In this document: one piece after another, positions 1 to 12,748 of the stretch
Position numbering within the stretch: the stretch's first letter is position 1
How the letters are laid out: each line of letters starts with the position of its first letter
NCBI GenBank assembly: GCA_036345935.2
Contig: JADWOT020001326.1
Coordinates: forward strand, 397,001 to 461,000
Reading direction: 5' to 3'
DNA from: Taenia hydatigena
Lineage: Eukaryota; Platyhelminthes; Cestoda; Cyclophyllidea; Taeniidae
Length of the DNA stretch: 64,000 nt
Notes under the pieces: generated by a model
The model's input: only the letters and a program-made list of their open reading frames with translations
Told to the model about the DNA's origin: nothing
The model's database searches: none
Translations under genes and position numbers: made by a program

Positions 1-379
1 GTCAAGAAGCCTGCTACCAATTGCCTTTACTGTGATGGCGTGCATGTTACCAACCTTTATTATCTTTTCCAAAATATCGGTATTTTTATAATCCCATTTA
101 TTCAGAGTTATATGGTTCTGGCACCAGATTAGTCGATACCCTACCAATACAGCACAATTTGGCTGCTATTTTATTGGTTGTAAAACAGACAAATGTTTTC
201 TTTCCACTCTATAACTTAAGCAGTCTATCATCTCACTAAGGCTGAATGAATAAATCTTTAAGTGAAATGTATCCTTACATACAAAAACGGACAGACAAAC
301 AGACAAATGTGGCACAGTAGACCTTAAGCAAAATACACTAATACACTGAGCAAATGTCTTTAGACTAATTCTGTAGTCC

Positions 380-2144
380 TTAAACTCTTCCTCCCTATTA
401 GCAAATCGCATTCGGTCCAAGTATTTTAGCATGTTGCGTCTTTGGGAAGCATCGATACGGTACAATGGTTCAGTGAGTGCCGTTGAAAGGTGAGCGAGGG
501 TAACCACTCATGTACAAGTCAGTTATAGCGTTCGACTTTCGTCTATTAGAAAGTAAGCAAACTTTTGTTGAAGTTATGTAAAAACGCTTCATGTTGAGAA
601 TGGGGACAAAGCTAGCAGAGAAATGTGATAAAATCGCATAGTTGGAACAAAACTTAAGAGGGACATCGCAAAATCTCTCTCCTTGGATAAGGTTCTGGAA
701 TCATATCGAAGACCTCTTTTTCAGGTTCAACTTCATAAGCGACCAGCAAAGCTGTCTCGATTTACTCCTTTCATATGATTTATATTCGCTCCAGCAAATG
801 TTTCCGCATCCTTAATCAAATGCAACACAAGGTATTAACACGTGGTTAACCAAATTAATGCAAATCACATGCCATTGATGCAATTCTGATCAAAGTATTT
901 AATTGTCTTGTAATGCTATATATGCCTTAGGAGTTGCAAAATTAAATAGATAAATCAAAGCACGAATCAAGCCACGTACCAGCAGCCAACAAAGTAGCAA
1001 CCACATCTATTTAGTTGGTCCTGGCAGCTTGCATGGGTTGCGCATAAACATGCTTGTCGTACTGCTTAAGGTTTGCTTTTTCGGGTACGATAATTTTTAA
1101 CATGTTCACATCATCTGACTTAATCGCTGAGAAAATGACTGCTGAGTTGGTGGCATTAGTGTGATTGACGTCTGCCCCATGGTTGAGTAGGCGTCACACC
1201 AAATTGCGCGGCCCGATGATGCAGTCCAGTGGAATACAGCGTTTAAACCTTCAATCAGATCTGCTCTCTTAGGCTCACGCTCTGAGAGCAGTATCACCGT
1301 CTCTAAGTTGTTCTGAGAAAGCGAATTAAAGTTGTGAGAAATAATGGATTCAAAGGAAAGAGAAAGAACCGATGTTGGAATGGAAAGCATATAAATTCAG
1401 CGGCCACGATGGGTAGGTGAAAGTCAATTAATTTTGTGCAGACAGTGAAACCGTCTCATTAATTTGTACGCAAGTGTCGGCGCGGATTCTTTGCATTCGC
1501 TTAGTTGAGAAGTTAGTGCGGCTCCTCTGTCGAGTAGGCAAAGAACAATCCCAGCATGACCTGATATGGCGGTAAACATCAGCTGAGTGCGTTTTTTTCC
1601 ATTTACCACTTCTACGGGAGTGTTGTTATTCAAAAGAAGCATCATACATTGCCAATCCTCTCCAGCAGATGCATAATGAAGCGGAGTGTTGCTCTCTCTA
1701 TCGGTTTTGTTAGCTGATGCTTTGTGTTTCAAATGAGCACGCATCACTTAATAGCACCCTTTTTGGCAGCTACCATGAGTGGCGTATTCCCTTCATTTAT
1801 TTTAAACACGTTTGGGCTAGCCTGAAAAAAATATCAGTAGTCGTATAAGGACTGTGACACTGTTGTGACGGTATTTTGCACCAAAGAGCAATTAAGGAAA
1901 GGGGAGCAGAAGTAATAAGCTTTTAGCGCATCTTTCAAAGAATTGTCATCGCATGCAAAATTATCGCTACCACAACAGGAAATCTAGGGGAGTCGAAATT
2001 GAAATTATAGCGCTCTAGGCTACTATTTGTTTTAGTAGTCAGGCCGTTGAATCGAAATGAACAAATTATGCAGCATACACCTAATTGAAGCATTCGGTGA
2101 ATAGCGTCCTCATCGCTGTCGTGAGCGGCCCTTAACGATGCCAT
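380..2144 (-). pseudogene. ankyrin-repeat gene, copy A (decayed)
   Basis: Exon 1 (2144-2079) starts MASLRAAHDSDEDAIHRM and ends in donor GTATGC. Exon 2 (1821 to about 1452) follows a TTTTTTCAG acceptor and gives GASPN, NTPLMVAAKKG, TPLHYAS and LLLNNN ankyrin motifs. Exon 3 (1312-980) follows CTTTCTCAG and ends in donor GTACGTGG, with RLLNHGADVN and DVVATLLAAG. Exon 4 (791 to about 655) begins GANINHMKG. A later piece (about 495-380) reads KYLDRMRFANREEEF. Lesions: a one-base frameshift near 1748, a frameshift near 1210, TGA at 1196-1194 where Arg is expected, TAA at 1013-1011 where copy B has Gln, a further shift in exon 4, and an exon 4 acceptor reading TG instead of AG. Ankyrin repeats are protein-binding scaffolds; the specific family is not recognised. 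Introns are kept, so this is a DNA-level duplicate. Confidence is high for the fold and for the decay. Confidence 0.85.
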
Positions 2145-2149
2145 CCCTT

Positions 2150-3725
2150 AACACTTTACATGAAATGCAGGTGATCTACCTGTCATAATGATTTTTCTGA
2201 AAAAATAATGCTATTGCTAAGTGCATAGCAAAAATGTCAGAATAATTGTTTGACACACTTTGTGTAAAAAAATGCACACAAATTTTGCTGTTGCGTGCAA
2301 AAGACAAGCATCGTAGCACTAGGACGTGCAGCGGGTGTTCATAGAGTGACTGTAGTCGCCTTTTAGCTTGAGTACATTGCAAATCACAACATTGTGTTCC
2401 TACCTAATGTTCTTCTCTCTTGTCTTTGGAATTTGCAGGCCAATTGAGTAGTACATTGAGCATACCTTCCATGATCAGTATCACTGACCATTGCTATGCT
2501 TAGAACAGGTGATTCAGTTCAAGTAAGCCGCAAAATGCACAGCGTTTTGCTACTAGTGCTTTAGAACACATAACAAGAACAAAGATGTACCTTTAGTAAT
2601 GTAGCAAAAGTGTATTTAGAACGTTTTAGTGATTTTTTCTGTATAGTCAGGGCAGAGAACTGTAACAATCATATTTATTTGTGAAAGTCTACCGATATAA
2701 AAGTCATTCAGATTGCAATGTTGATCAAAAATCAAATTATAAGTGTGTTGTGCCAAATTGTGTGCTCACTCTTGCTCATGTATTCAATAAGTTTTCTGAT
2801 TCGCCTGGATATAGTTTAGTAACCATAATGGTGCAAGTCTGAAAGACTCACATGTTTGGAGTTTCTTCACATTTGTATTTGCTCCAATCTTGCAACATTA
2901 TGTGCAGGTTGGTGGGTAGACGATATTTATAAAAAACCGACTGCTCTCTGGGCTGAATTATGTTCCCTATTCCTCGGTGATGCAATATAACAACGCAAGA
3001 AGTAATTACTCTCCTAAAATAGCAACTGTGCTGTGATGAAGATGGGCTAAGTAGACCTGCCTTACATATCTCACACCCAACGCTAGAAGTGCAAATGTGC
3101 CACATTTACTTGTCAGAGAGTGTTCCTGGCTCTAAAATACCACAATTTAATGATATCTACGGTGTGATGGCGTGTAAAATGCTGACTTCGTCTTTTTCTC
3201 TGCATCGTACACCTTTCAATACTACCGCTATTTAGGAATGACCTAGCAGGTGATTGGCGGTAGGACAATTTAAACCCTGTCGCAAATGAGCAGAGTAGCT
3301 CTCTTGACTTCGGGAAATCGTTGCCTTAGCTGTCTCGGTTTCGCTACCACATGAGCTGTGATTATGAAAAGATGTCTAAGACACCCAATCTTACAGGAGC
3401 AGTGGTGAATAAGAAGAGGAGGAAAAGGAGGAATCCCCTGTATACCTAAATTAAGTATTCTCGTTGGAAAATAAACATACTTGTTATTAAGTACCTGACC
3501 CTCGTCCTTGGTTTGAAGATCCACTGAATCCGACCCCGCCCATTGAAATTCACGGGCCAGTCAAATGTTGAACGATATTGTGGACAAACTATACCTTTTT
3601 GTTGTTCTAATCTCCATCTTTCACTGATGCTTAATTAAATAGGCCTACACTCCACTTGCACCTTGAGATCAGGGGCTGTGCTGACTAATTAACGAAAGAG
3701 AAGGAGATTTGCAAATCACTGCCGT
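2150..3725. other. spacer between the divergent ankyrin copies
   Basis: No supported gene. A minus-strand frame at 3105-2848 contains a CEIC motif and a later His, like half a C2H2 finger, but a good donor (GTAAGG) interrupts it and nothing around it continues the fold. As the region between two head-to-head gene copies it would hold their promoters if they were ever active. I see no recognisable promoter motif and no homologue of copy A exons 1 and 2 for copy B. Confidence 0.3.
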
Positions 3726-3729
3726 CAGC

Positions 3730-5525
3730 ACCTTAGAATGATAACATAATGAAGTCCAAACCTGCACCCTTCAACTTCATCGTCGGCTCTCGCTGCTCCT
3801 TGATACGACGAATAGAAAAAGCGCAACGAATTTTGGGGCGTTGTTAGATTAAAATTCAGAGAGAAATATATCATTCCATCATTGTTCTGCAACGATACGC
3901 CAATAGGACCCACTAAAAGCGTTAACTTGCCTTCTGTAATCGCCGTTAAAGCTCTTCCAATATAATTAGATCCACCAGTGTGGGTATTGAGATCATCCAT
4001 TTGTGCACATGGTGTTTACCTACAAGTTCGAAAAGGCGAGTCCTGAGCAGTATGACAAGCGAGGTTATACGCCACTCACGCAAGTCGCTAGGACCAACCA
4101 AGTGGATGTTGTTGCTACTTTGTAGGCTGTCGGTACGTGGTATGTTTCATGCTCCTCTTTCCATATTTAATTGTCCAACTTCCAAGGCATGCAAAACATT
4201 TTAGGGCACATTTGTTCAGAACCGCACCGATGGCATAAATACAGTAAACCACGTGTGCACTTTTTTTTCAAGTGCATTTAAACAGGTTACATTTATACCC
4301 TGCATTGCATTTGATTAAGAAAGACGCAAAATATTTGCAGGGGCCAATATAGACCACAAAGAAGGGGTGCAATCGAGATGGCTTTTTGACCGCTTGTGAC
4401 GGGGAACTTAAGGACGAGGTCGTTGATGTGATTTTGGAACCTTACCTATGGGGAGACATCCGCCATTTTCCCCTTATTTTTAGTTCAGCTGTGCAATTTA
4501 TGACAGTCGTGTAGTAGCTTTGCGCCCATCCTCAACATAAAGTGCTATACATAGCTTCAAAGAACGTTCACTCATTTCCTTTTGGGTAGAGGGCACAAGT
4601 CTTAACAAAATTGTGCTGAGGTGTTTACAATCATTTACCTCCCAAGTGCAGTCTCATTTCACTATCGTACGGTATCCATGATTTTTCAAAGACGCAACGT
4701 GCTGAAATACTCGGAGAGAATGTGCTTTTCTGATAGGCAGAACGGGCTTGAGGGCTGCAGATTTGTTCCTAAGGTTTAGCTACTCAGTACTTGCGATAAA
4801 GAGAGTCAAGGTGGCCAGGCAATTGCAAAGTCTAGCTTGAACGCAACGAATCAGGCCAAGATGTAATTGTTTCTACCCTCATTAGTTTGTATAAAGCGTG
4901 AAGTAACAGTGCGTTCGATTTTCTTCTGTTGATCTGTAATTAATCTGAGTAGTGCTCAGTGGACAATTTGTGGCCACAATGCTAGAGAGTTTCCAAGCTT
5001 CGGCCGTATCCTTTAAATGTCAGTCAATTTGCTCCATTGTTTAAACTAAAACAATGACAACATTAATTTTGGAGAATCGTGTTATGCCATGTGAACTAAC
5101 ATAACATGAACAGCAACATTAATGCGTGATGCTTGTTTTGTTGGAACGTGCTTTAATTTGACACTGCGTGGCTCAATTAATTTTTTGCATTAAATTTAAT
5201 TTAGAGCATATGCAAGTTAAAATAGCAGTCGAAGGGAAGAGTCAGCTTTCATGTTACCAAATGGAGTGCATGAGATTTAAATAATGCCTCGACTTATTCT
5301 AAAATTATTAATGAGGTTATTCTCAAATCTATCTACAGTATGTCTGGGTAATATGCTTTTCTCCAACGAAGATATTTGGGAGCATAATGCCAGACAGAAG
5401 TTATTGTTGAGCTGTCCCTAACAAGAGGGGCTGACGTGATCTCAACAATGTCATCTCCACGTTTCTTGGTCAACTACCTTAATATACAGATGGACCGCAT
5501 GAGACGAACTTCACAGAAATACCTG
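3730..5525 (+). pseudogene. ankyrin-repeat gene, copy B (decayed, 5' truncated)
   Basis: This is a plus-strand homologue of copy A. Exon 3 (about 3730-4132) aligns with copy A exon 3 and contains EKASPEQYDKRGYTPL and VARTNQVDVVATL; it ends in the same donor, GTACGTGG. Exon 4 starts at 4341 after ATATTTGCAG and joins in phase to give GANIDHKEG. Its end (DEVVDVILEPY) aligns with EKEVFDMIPEPY of copy A. A later exon (about 5369-5520) reads QTEVIVELSLTRGADV and then a DRMRR segment matching DRMRF of copy A. Lesions: TAG at 4123-4125 where copy A has Leu, a frameshift near 4370 and another near 5385. Homologues of exons 1 and 2 were not found. The specific family is not recognised. The opposing minus frame at 4000-3725 is treated as a shadow. 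Confidence 0.8.
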
Positions 5526-5604
5526 TAGCTGAGGTTATGATCAAGACCAGACTTCTATTTCTTTTAGGTTTCAGTAAATCACTGCAGGAGTCAAGAATCT
5601 ACAA

Positions 5605-6740
5605 TTAGTGGCAGCAAAGAGAAAAATGCTGCCCATTAATCTTTAATGCGCAGGGACGAAGTAAAAAGGCTATGAGCTGATTTTTTGAGCAACCCAAAAT
5701 TTGTGATTGTGAGAGGCGTATTTGATCTACCTGCTTGCTCTCTGCCCTCACAGATACAGATTTACAACATTCGCTATGATCCCGTTTTGTTGCTTGACTA
5801 CCCATTTAAGCAATTTGAAGCTGGCCGATGCCAATACCAAAGGAGCGGTGACGGCGATAGGAAAAATCACATAAGGATTTGCTGCAGCTACGGGATCCAT
5901 CATCTGCTGGTAAAGGGCAGTATGTTGTGTCACATCCAGATCTGCAGGAGCGACCGCAAGGAAGTTCGGACACCTGTGAATGGATACACTGCAATCAACA
6001 AACAACACTAAAATATACAGGCAGCGGCTTTGATTTGTTACCCCTCACTCAAGCACATTCACACGTGACGCTCGCCTAAACTGCGAACACAGTTTGCGTA
6101 GATCCATTTCCGTATACTCTTTTTGGAGGTGATTGATGAAAATGTTGGCTCCTTCAATGCCCCTTATCACTGGCGCACAACCCATAAGTCACTAATGAGC
6201 ATGAGCAAGATCAAATTAGGTGCGATTTCAAGTTCTCGCCGCTGGTGAGGGCGAAATGGGCAAAATTTGTCGGAAGCTTGTTTCAAGAGGCATCGAATGA
6301 AATTGAAAGATGAGGTAAGCTCACCCGATCCAAGTAGGAGAATGCTGGGCATAGGTGTCTGGGCATCTAAAGCATAGCATGATGGCATGTAATCGAAAAA
6401 TTGAAACTTCAACGTTAGAGGGCGAACGAACTCTTGCGTAGATGAGGATAGTACCTGATACTCTGGGTAGCGAACACTCCACTTATGTAAAATCATGATT
6501 TTGAGTCAAGTCGACAGTGAACTGTGGCTCTTGTTACCATGATGTATCGTAAGACATGTGTGGCGGAAGCCAAATAAAAGGAGGATGTGGGGAATGCGTT
6601 GAGCTGCATTTTCAGGGGCATAGTTCTTGGGCTTGTAAAAGTTGTCTAGTGCAGTGATTGGACCTCCGAAAGAGGCCGCAGCAGGGCACCGATTCGGGAT
6701 TGATAGTGGCGCATGGCTGTTAGGTGGAAGTACCAACACA
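5605..6740 (-). CDS. unassigned exon-like frames
   Basis: Three minus-strand stretches read like protein but match nothing I know. 6739 to about 6560 is rich in Pro, Ala and Asn (PLSIPNRCPAAASFGG and TALDNFYKPKNYAPENAA). 6496-6230 contains ILLLGSGELTSSFNFI. 6000-5710 is Ala/Pro rich (TQHTALYQQMMDPVAAANPY) in one frame, and in a second frame runs into MGSQATKRD...ESKQ before a GTAGAT donor near 5735. Two competing frames stay open over 5750-6010, so the phase is uncertain. Low-complexity Ala/Pro/Gln segments are common in the disordered parts of transcription factors, but no DNA-binding domain is visible. The stretch could be one decayed gene or chance. Confidence 0.28.
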
Positions 6741-6839
6741 ACCTACAATAGCGGATTTGTATGTTGGGATTACTCAGTAAGTTTTAAATACATTTGTCCT
6801 CTTGTACGCTACCGTGGAATTTGCTGAGAACCTAATGCA

Positions 6840-7300
6840 TGTTATACAGCTATGCTCAGTGGATAGAAAATTTATGTATCTGCTTCAGATTGATTTGTTT
6901 GTGGATAAAATCATGTAAGGCTTACTTCAGTTTATTCATCACTCGATCACGAATTCATTTATAAGCGTATGCATAATTAAGTATTGGGAGCATTAAATAG
7001 TGTTTCAACTTAGGATGACGGTGCTACAAACATATGTTCAACACTGCCCTTAATAATCTGGTGGCAGCGGTCACTTTTGTTTCACAGCACCTTGATACCG
7101 CCGAGTGGTAGGATTTGCTTAGAAATGAAAGAGTGAAACACAGCAACTTGCTTTTATTTTCGTCCAAAGCGTAATTTAGACCACTGCCACGACGGAGCAG
7201 TATTGAGTAGGCTAATAGTACCGCATCACATATTTTGCATCAGCTTTGGCTGCTGTTTCAGTTTACATCAAATAGATTATTTGTTCATCCCTTTTCCCTA
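6840..7300. other. no feature seen
   Basis: AT-rich sequence without an open frame of interest, up to the pyrimidine tract before the first zinc-finger exon of the next gene. Confidence 0.3.
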
Positions 7301-7308
7301 TATTCAAG

Positions 7309-9584
7309 TGTACAGATGCAACTATTGTGAAAACTGCGGCAACACCACCGGGTTCTTTTCATGGCGCTGCACAGTTTCGCATAAATCATTGAGTATCAAT
7401 TATTTCATTTTACAACATTTGAATAAGTCCATCTTAACAGCTCCGGCCAACTTCTGTTCACCATGTGGATTCACTACAGAGGTATAGTACCTCTCTCTTC
7501 TTCCCATATGCGGCATGTCCTCACCACGATATGTGCTATAATTGAAGATAAGCAGTTTTGCCAGTGGAGTCCATCTCTATGCCTGGGTAAATGAGTTGCC
7601 TTTGCGAATGGCATCTTCATGCTTAATCATTAAGAGTGCAGTAAAACAAAGTCAGCTCCCACTGCTATTGCTCAGAGGCAGCAAGGTGACAATGCCAGTT
7701 AAAGGAAACTAGTAAAGCAGATTTAGATCCAGCAACCTAATAAACGCATCCGAGTTATGGCAATAATATTGTTGATTGGCTTGAAAATTCATTTGCGATA
7801 CAAGATCAGTAGTCAAGCAATAATCCATTCTACCAGAAACTCAATCTTGAATTCCTCCCTGAGAGTTTATTTCGGCTAGGAAGTTTGCCTAATGAACTGC
7901 GCATTTATGAGAACTTACTTCATCGCGTGTGCAGTCGAACAGCGACCGGTGAGCACCTTTCTGCCTGCTACGACCAATCTACATTTCAAAACGCCAAGGA
8001 GACTTCTTAGTTTATCAGACATTGATAAACACTGCTACCATAGGCGTTTTTAAAGAATCTTGATTACAAGGGGATTCGACAAACCATTTAACTTTAGCCG
8101 AAGCAAAGATATATTAAATCAAGACCAACTGGTGAAATGGTAGGAAATCAGTCCTTTTTAGAAACCAGTCTTCTAAATCCTCTGTTACTAGGATCAGTGA
8201 AGCAGCTGCTATAAAACAACGGCAATCGAGAGCCGGCACTTAGGTAGCTTGTGAAATTTGGAAACAATACACTTAAAAAGATACAACCATGGCAAAACAA
8301 TGCAAAGATGAAAATAGGGAGTTTTAATTCAAACATCAAACGATATCAAGGCAATGAAGCTGGTGTTTCCATTCAGCCTGACTAAATTACGCACCGAAGG
8401 AATTATGCATAATTTAAATGAAATTTAAAGGCCAGCGCAGCAATTCTTAATGTCTGTAAATTAAAGTCATGCGAAACTGCACGTTTTTTAAATGTTAAAA
8501 CTACTACTCTTTAAGTGATAAGAAGAAGCAACTATCTTTCACTCGGCCTCCAGGTTTTACAAATATTTCAGAGACCACCACGACAGTGGCTGCATCACTG
8601 TAGAGCAGCAAACGGCTCGAGCTCTAGGGCGTACTGTCTTCACTGTCGTGCAATGTAACCGGACGTCTGGTTGAGGACTGATCCAGAAGGTCTATCCGCT
8701 TATTAATCACATTCGCTTCATACCCGGTCACAGATTCGCGTACAACTCACCCTTCTCATGACCAGAATAAATACCTGCGTCTGTGGACCGTGCCTAACGC
8801 AATTCAGAAGCTTTATCTTATTATTAGCACACTTGGACCATGTGCACCACTGTAGGAACATTATACTTTTGAATTTAACCTTTCCATGCAACAACACCTT
8901 ATATGCCTTGTACATGAACGCATACATTATTCAAAAACATGAATTTATGGAGAAGTATGTGTATTAATGCATAGGGGTGTGGAGTTAGGTCATGAAGAGC
9001 TTATTTGTACAGGGTGGGATGATGCCTGTATTAATGCAAAAGATGAAGACCTGTGTAAAAGGCGGTTAAATTAGGAAAATCGCAGCACAGGTTCAGCATC
9101 TCATTTTAAATGTTTCATATATTTCAGTAAGGTTGATTTTCAATTGTCCGAATTGCACAAGGTACTACGAATCCCTCGGAATGCTCCTACGTCATCAGAG
9201 AGGTGAGAAAACTTACAAATTCACCATCATATTTTTCATTTAGTCAGCATGTATGCTAAAATTAATCCGAGTGCATTCTTTTGAACCTCAAAATTAGCTT
9301 GGGAACACAATGTGTGCTTCTGTTGTCGCGCTCACTTCGAAGACTTTGATTTGCTCATCCGCCATTCCATCGAATCGCATATTTGTGAGTTAGAGTCCAC
9401 TGACCTTCAGCTCCCTAGCTATAGCACTAGCATTTCATGCCAACTCCTCCCAAAATTGTTTTGCTGTGCCACACTGCAGTCATAAGGATGGAGAATTCAG
9501 AAGTACGCCTTCACTGCACAGAATGCTACGCAGAATTTGTGACGCTGGAGGCTTTAAGCGAACACATGCGTTCGCATCATTTCT
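7309..9584 (+). CDS. C2H2 zinc-finger gene, copy 1 (partial)
   Basis: Short exons each carry about one finger. A start finger near 7315-7392 (YRCNYCENCGNTTG...VSH) and a piece at 7441-7482 (FCSPCGFTTE, donor GTATAG) are weak. The clear set is 8766-8851 (CGPC, then H-x4-H in LLLAHLDHVH), 9128-9202 (CPNC...LLRHQR), 9298-9384 (CFCC...LLIRH and SHIC) and 9480-9584 (CTEC...LSEHMRSHH). All four are open, have AG acceptors and GT donors (GTAGGA, GTGAGA, GTGAGT, GTAGGT), and begin and end in phase 1, so they splice in frame in any order. C2H2 fingers bind zinc and usually DNA in the nucleus. No start, terminal exon or other domain was found. The last three exons recur at 33 kb and 43.7 kb. This copy shows no clear lesion in those exons. 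Confidence 0.75.
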
Positions 9585-9639
9585 GTAGGTACTGCTTCAT
9601 TTATCAGGCTTATTTTGCGATAATTGCATGCTGAAACGC

Positions 9640-11980
9640 CTTAGCTTCTTCTACTTTGCAGGTGTTTGGCTCGCAATGCTTGCTTAGAACGCAAGTTGAT
9701 GCTATTATATTACCAAATTTATGGGTTCTCGTGAGTCTTTCGCTTACGTTTTTACATGGAACTGGTGGCTTAGTAAGCAAGAACAATCACTGATGAAGGT
9801 TGTTAGTATGCTGCAAAATGATTTAGTGGCAGGTCTTACACAAGCAGATTCACCTGTGTAAAACCGGTTAGGCGTTGCCTGGCTGACAATTTTGGGCAAA
9901 CAATTCATCACGCAACGTCAAATCTCATTGGTAGCTTAGGCAGGAATATACAGACACGGTGGTATCATGTGACCAATAGTCGAGTGTAATTATAGATGTA
10001 CCGCACACCTAAATGCGAACATGACAAGATGCACACTCCTTTTTCTGTTTCAGTGTGATCCAGGAAGTTGCCTTAGTACTCAGCTGTGAGCTTTGCTAGC
10101 AGACTTACGTTCAATAAAGGGGGAGAGCCTTAACTTGACTGTTATTATTTTGTTCTGGTTGGTGCTATACGTGGGATGGATTTTAGATAAAATGTTATAG
10201 GACCGAGGTAAAGATACCAAAACATGTAGTGCTGGGAATAAAGAATAAAGAAGAGTATGTAAAAAACGATATGCTTTTTGGGACATGGATGGTATGCTAA
10301 AGACGTTGTTGCCAGAGGCTAAACTGAGCTTCCCATTGCCAAACCCACAAGCTAACTCTTAGATTTCCACTTGAACGCAGCGTGTTTGCTTGCAGAATTT
10401 TGTGACGAAAATTAAAACAGTTTTTTAAATGCCCGCATTTGGACTGTATCTAACAATTACTACGCAAGCAAAGGCCGGGCACTGCATCATCTGCGTGCAA
10501 TTTATGCATTTTCTGGTCTCTAAGGTACTTATCGCACCATTCCGCTGTGACAATTGCTTTGAATGAGGAAGAAAAGGAAGACGAATTGAAGGGGTAATAG
10601 TAAGGCAGGCATACTAGACGTGGTTGCTGCTTTTGAGGAAAGTAGACGCAGAAAGAAATGTCTTTGTCACAATGTTCCAATATATAGCGGCGAGAGTGTC
10701 AATGCATCCATGAATTAGAAAAGGTCATCTTGGCTTTGCTGTAATGAAGTTGGCCTCAGAAAACGGAAGGGTGCCCATATAGCACTGCTCCATTGCACAC
10801 GCGACGAAGTGAGTTCTCATAAATGCGTGCTTTACCAAGCGAATCTCTTGACCAGAATTAACTCACTGAGTGGGATTCGAAATGGAGTTTCCTGTGTAAA
10901 GGATGATAACTCGACTGCTAGTCTTGATTCACAGAGTAACTTGCAAGCTAGTCGACTATGCTGGCGCCGTATTTTTGATGCATTTCTTAGGCTTATGAAT
11001 ATAAATTCACCTTGTTGGCCTCTTTTAACTAACCCTGATACTTTTCTGGCTCTGATTTGACTTTGTTCACTGAGCTTTCATTAACCAGGTATGAAGAGAT
11101 CACTCACTGAGGCTACTCCTTTTCCCAACCCTAACCAAGAAATCCACTGGCAGGACTGCTTGTCGTCAATTTTGACACGAAGCTTGTTAAAGGAGTACTA
11201 CACATGGGGCAAAGAGAAAAGGATGTATCTCAGGAATGAATGTGCGTGCTGAATAAAAGTTAAATGGGGCTTTTAGATTGACTTTCTTTCAGGTTTTGAT
11301 ACAGAATGATTAATATTGACTCGCTGATTTGCTCACAATTGTGAAACGCCATTAGACGATTATAAATGCGTTGCCACTGGTTTTTAAGCAATTTGCATAA
11401 GTATATGTGAGTAGAGTGGGAGGTTGCGGCTCTACGAGAATATACAAATGCAAAAACAAAGAAACGGATAAAAAAGAAATGAGTAATTCTTCTCGATACC
11501 GACCGGGTGATGTGATTTGTGCATCAGCCACTTAGGTTGGGGCCATTTTATTCTTTCTTGAGTAGTGGCGTGGAAATCCTTCATTCGCTGCGCCAACGAA
11601 AGTCATGTAGTACTCTTGATGTAATCTAAGACAGCTACAGGTCAAACCGCTGGAGTACTATCGCCAGAGCTAATGTTCAATTGGTGATGTGGCACTGTTG
11701 GCTCATTTAATATTGCTTCAAGGGGTCTATGCCCTGCTTTACCGTTTGGAAGTGCAAACAAGAGAAGGAGAATAAGTGACTTGAGACCATCATTAAACCA
11801 GTTGGGCAGCATGATTTCAATTTCTAATGTGCAAGATTGTGATCTCTATCCTCTGGCCCATCAATGAGTCTCACCCCTCTTAACTTTGAAGGCAAATGCC
11901 TTTTGATGTTACGGGCCTTAAACACTTTAAACGCTACAGTTTTACTTCCGAAAGGAGGTGATAGGTATGAAACCACATCT
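9640..11980. other. mostly empty; one weak exon candidate
   Basis: No confident gene. A plus-strand frame at 10809-11060 (SCVKDDNSTASLDSQSN and RLCWRRIFDAFLRLM) looks protein-like and lies downstream of the zinc-finger gene on the same strand, so it could be a later exon of it. No zinc ligand pattern or clean splice pair supports that. A minus frame at 10680-10450 is Ser/Phe rich and unassigned. Confidence 0.2.
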
Positions 11981-11989
11981 CGGTTTGCA

Positions 11990-12118
11990 CCTTGTCTCTG
12001 TTGGACACGGCAGCGTTTAACGCATGACAGCCGATGACACGAAACGTAGACCTCGCACTTCAGCTAATCGCAGACGGAGCTAAAGGGCTTTCTCGCACAT
12101 CCACTAAAGAAAAGGCAT
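11990..12118 (+). pseudogene. unassigned exon candidate with in-frame stop
   Basis: Reads LLDTAAFNA, then TGA, then QPMTRNVDLALQLIADGAKG and ends at TAA. The segment after the TGA looks like an amphipathic helix pair. No family is recognised and no convincing acceptor was seen. It may be chance. Confidence 0.22.
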
Positions 12119-12748
12119 TCTAAGGACAAGGTAAAGCCCTTACGTACGTTTAACTAAGCTATAAATGCGAATAGTGGAAGCAATGCCATCTATTCTTTTG
12201 ATGTTACTTCATTTCCGAGTGCTTCATCATCCTAGCCATTTTAACACGCAAGCCTTTTACATCTGCAGCCAAGTTAGTCACTTCATTTCAAATCTCGTGC
12301 CACTCTAGGGGCAAATTCTGCCCCAATTTTATTGCGATCTTTTGTCCGTCGCCCTATTTTCCAGAGAGAGAAAATTACTGCCGGAATGAGATTTCCTGCG
12401 ATGGCATAGGATGCGAAAGAAGTAACTAGTCTAGGTACTTTTGGGGCCTTATTTCATAACCTGAAGGCTTCCCCGATGACAACAGTGAAAAACAAGTCTG
12501 AAGGACTGCGGCGTCACACAGTATTCCATGAAAGTGCTGACAATTTTGTGTCACGATTTTCGCATCCAGCTAAATGGGATGTGAGATAGGCCCAATTTCT
12601 TAACGTTTGACTTGAACTCCTTAGAATAACAAGTCAAACAAAAGAGTTAGCAAATGCTGTTGTAACGCATTGCAGCATCTGCGCAATAGCCTGATGTGTA
12701 CAGTTAGGAAACGCCAAAATTATTTATGCTCCTTCCTCTCCCTTTAAG

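Noticed and set aside
2848..3105. CEIC...H frame as a C2H2 finger
   Set aside because: A GTAAGG donor sits inside the CEIC motif, no second His is in place, and no neighbouring finger is seen.
5748..6011. Four overlapping ORFs on both strands
   Set aside because: At most one can be coding; local composition keeps stops rare, so length alone is not evidence. Only the minus Ala/Pro-rich frame is mentioned, at low confidence.
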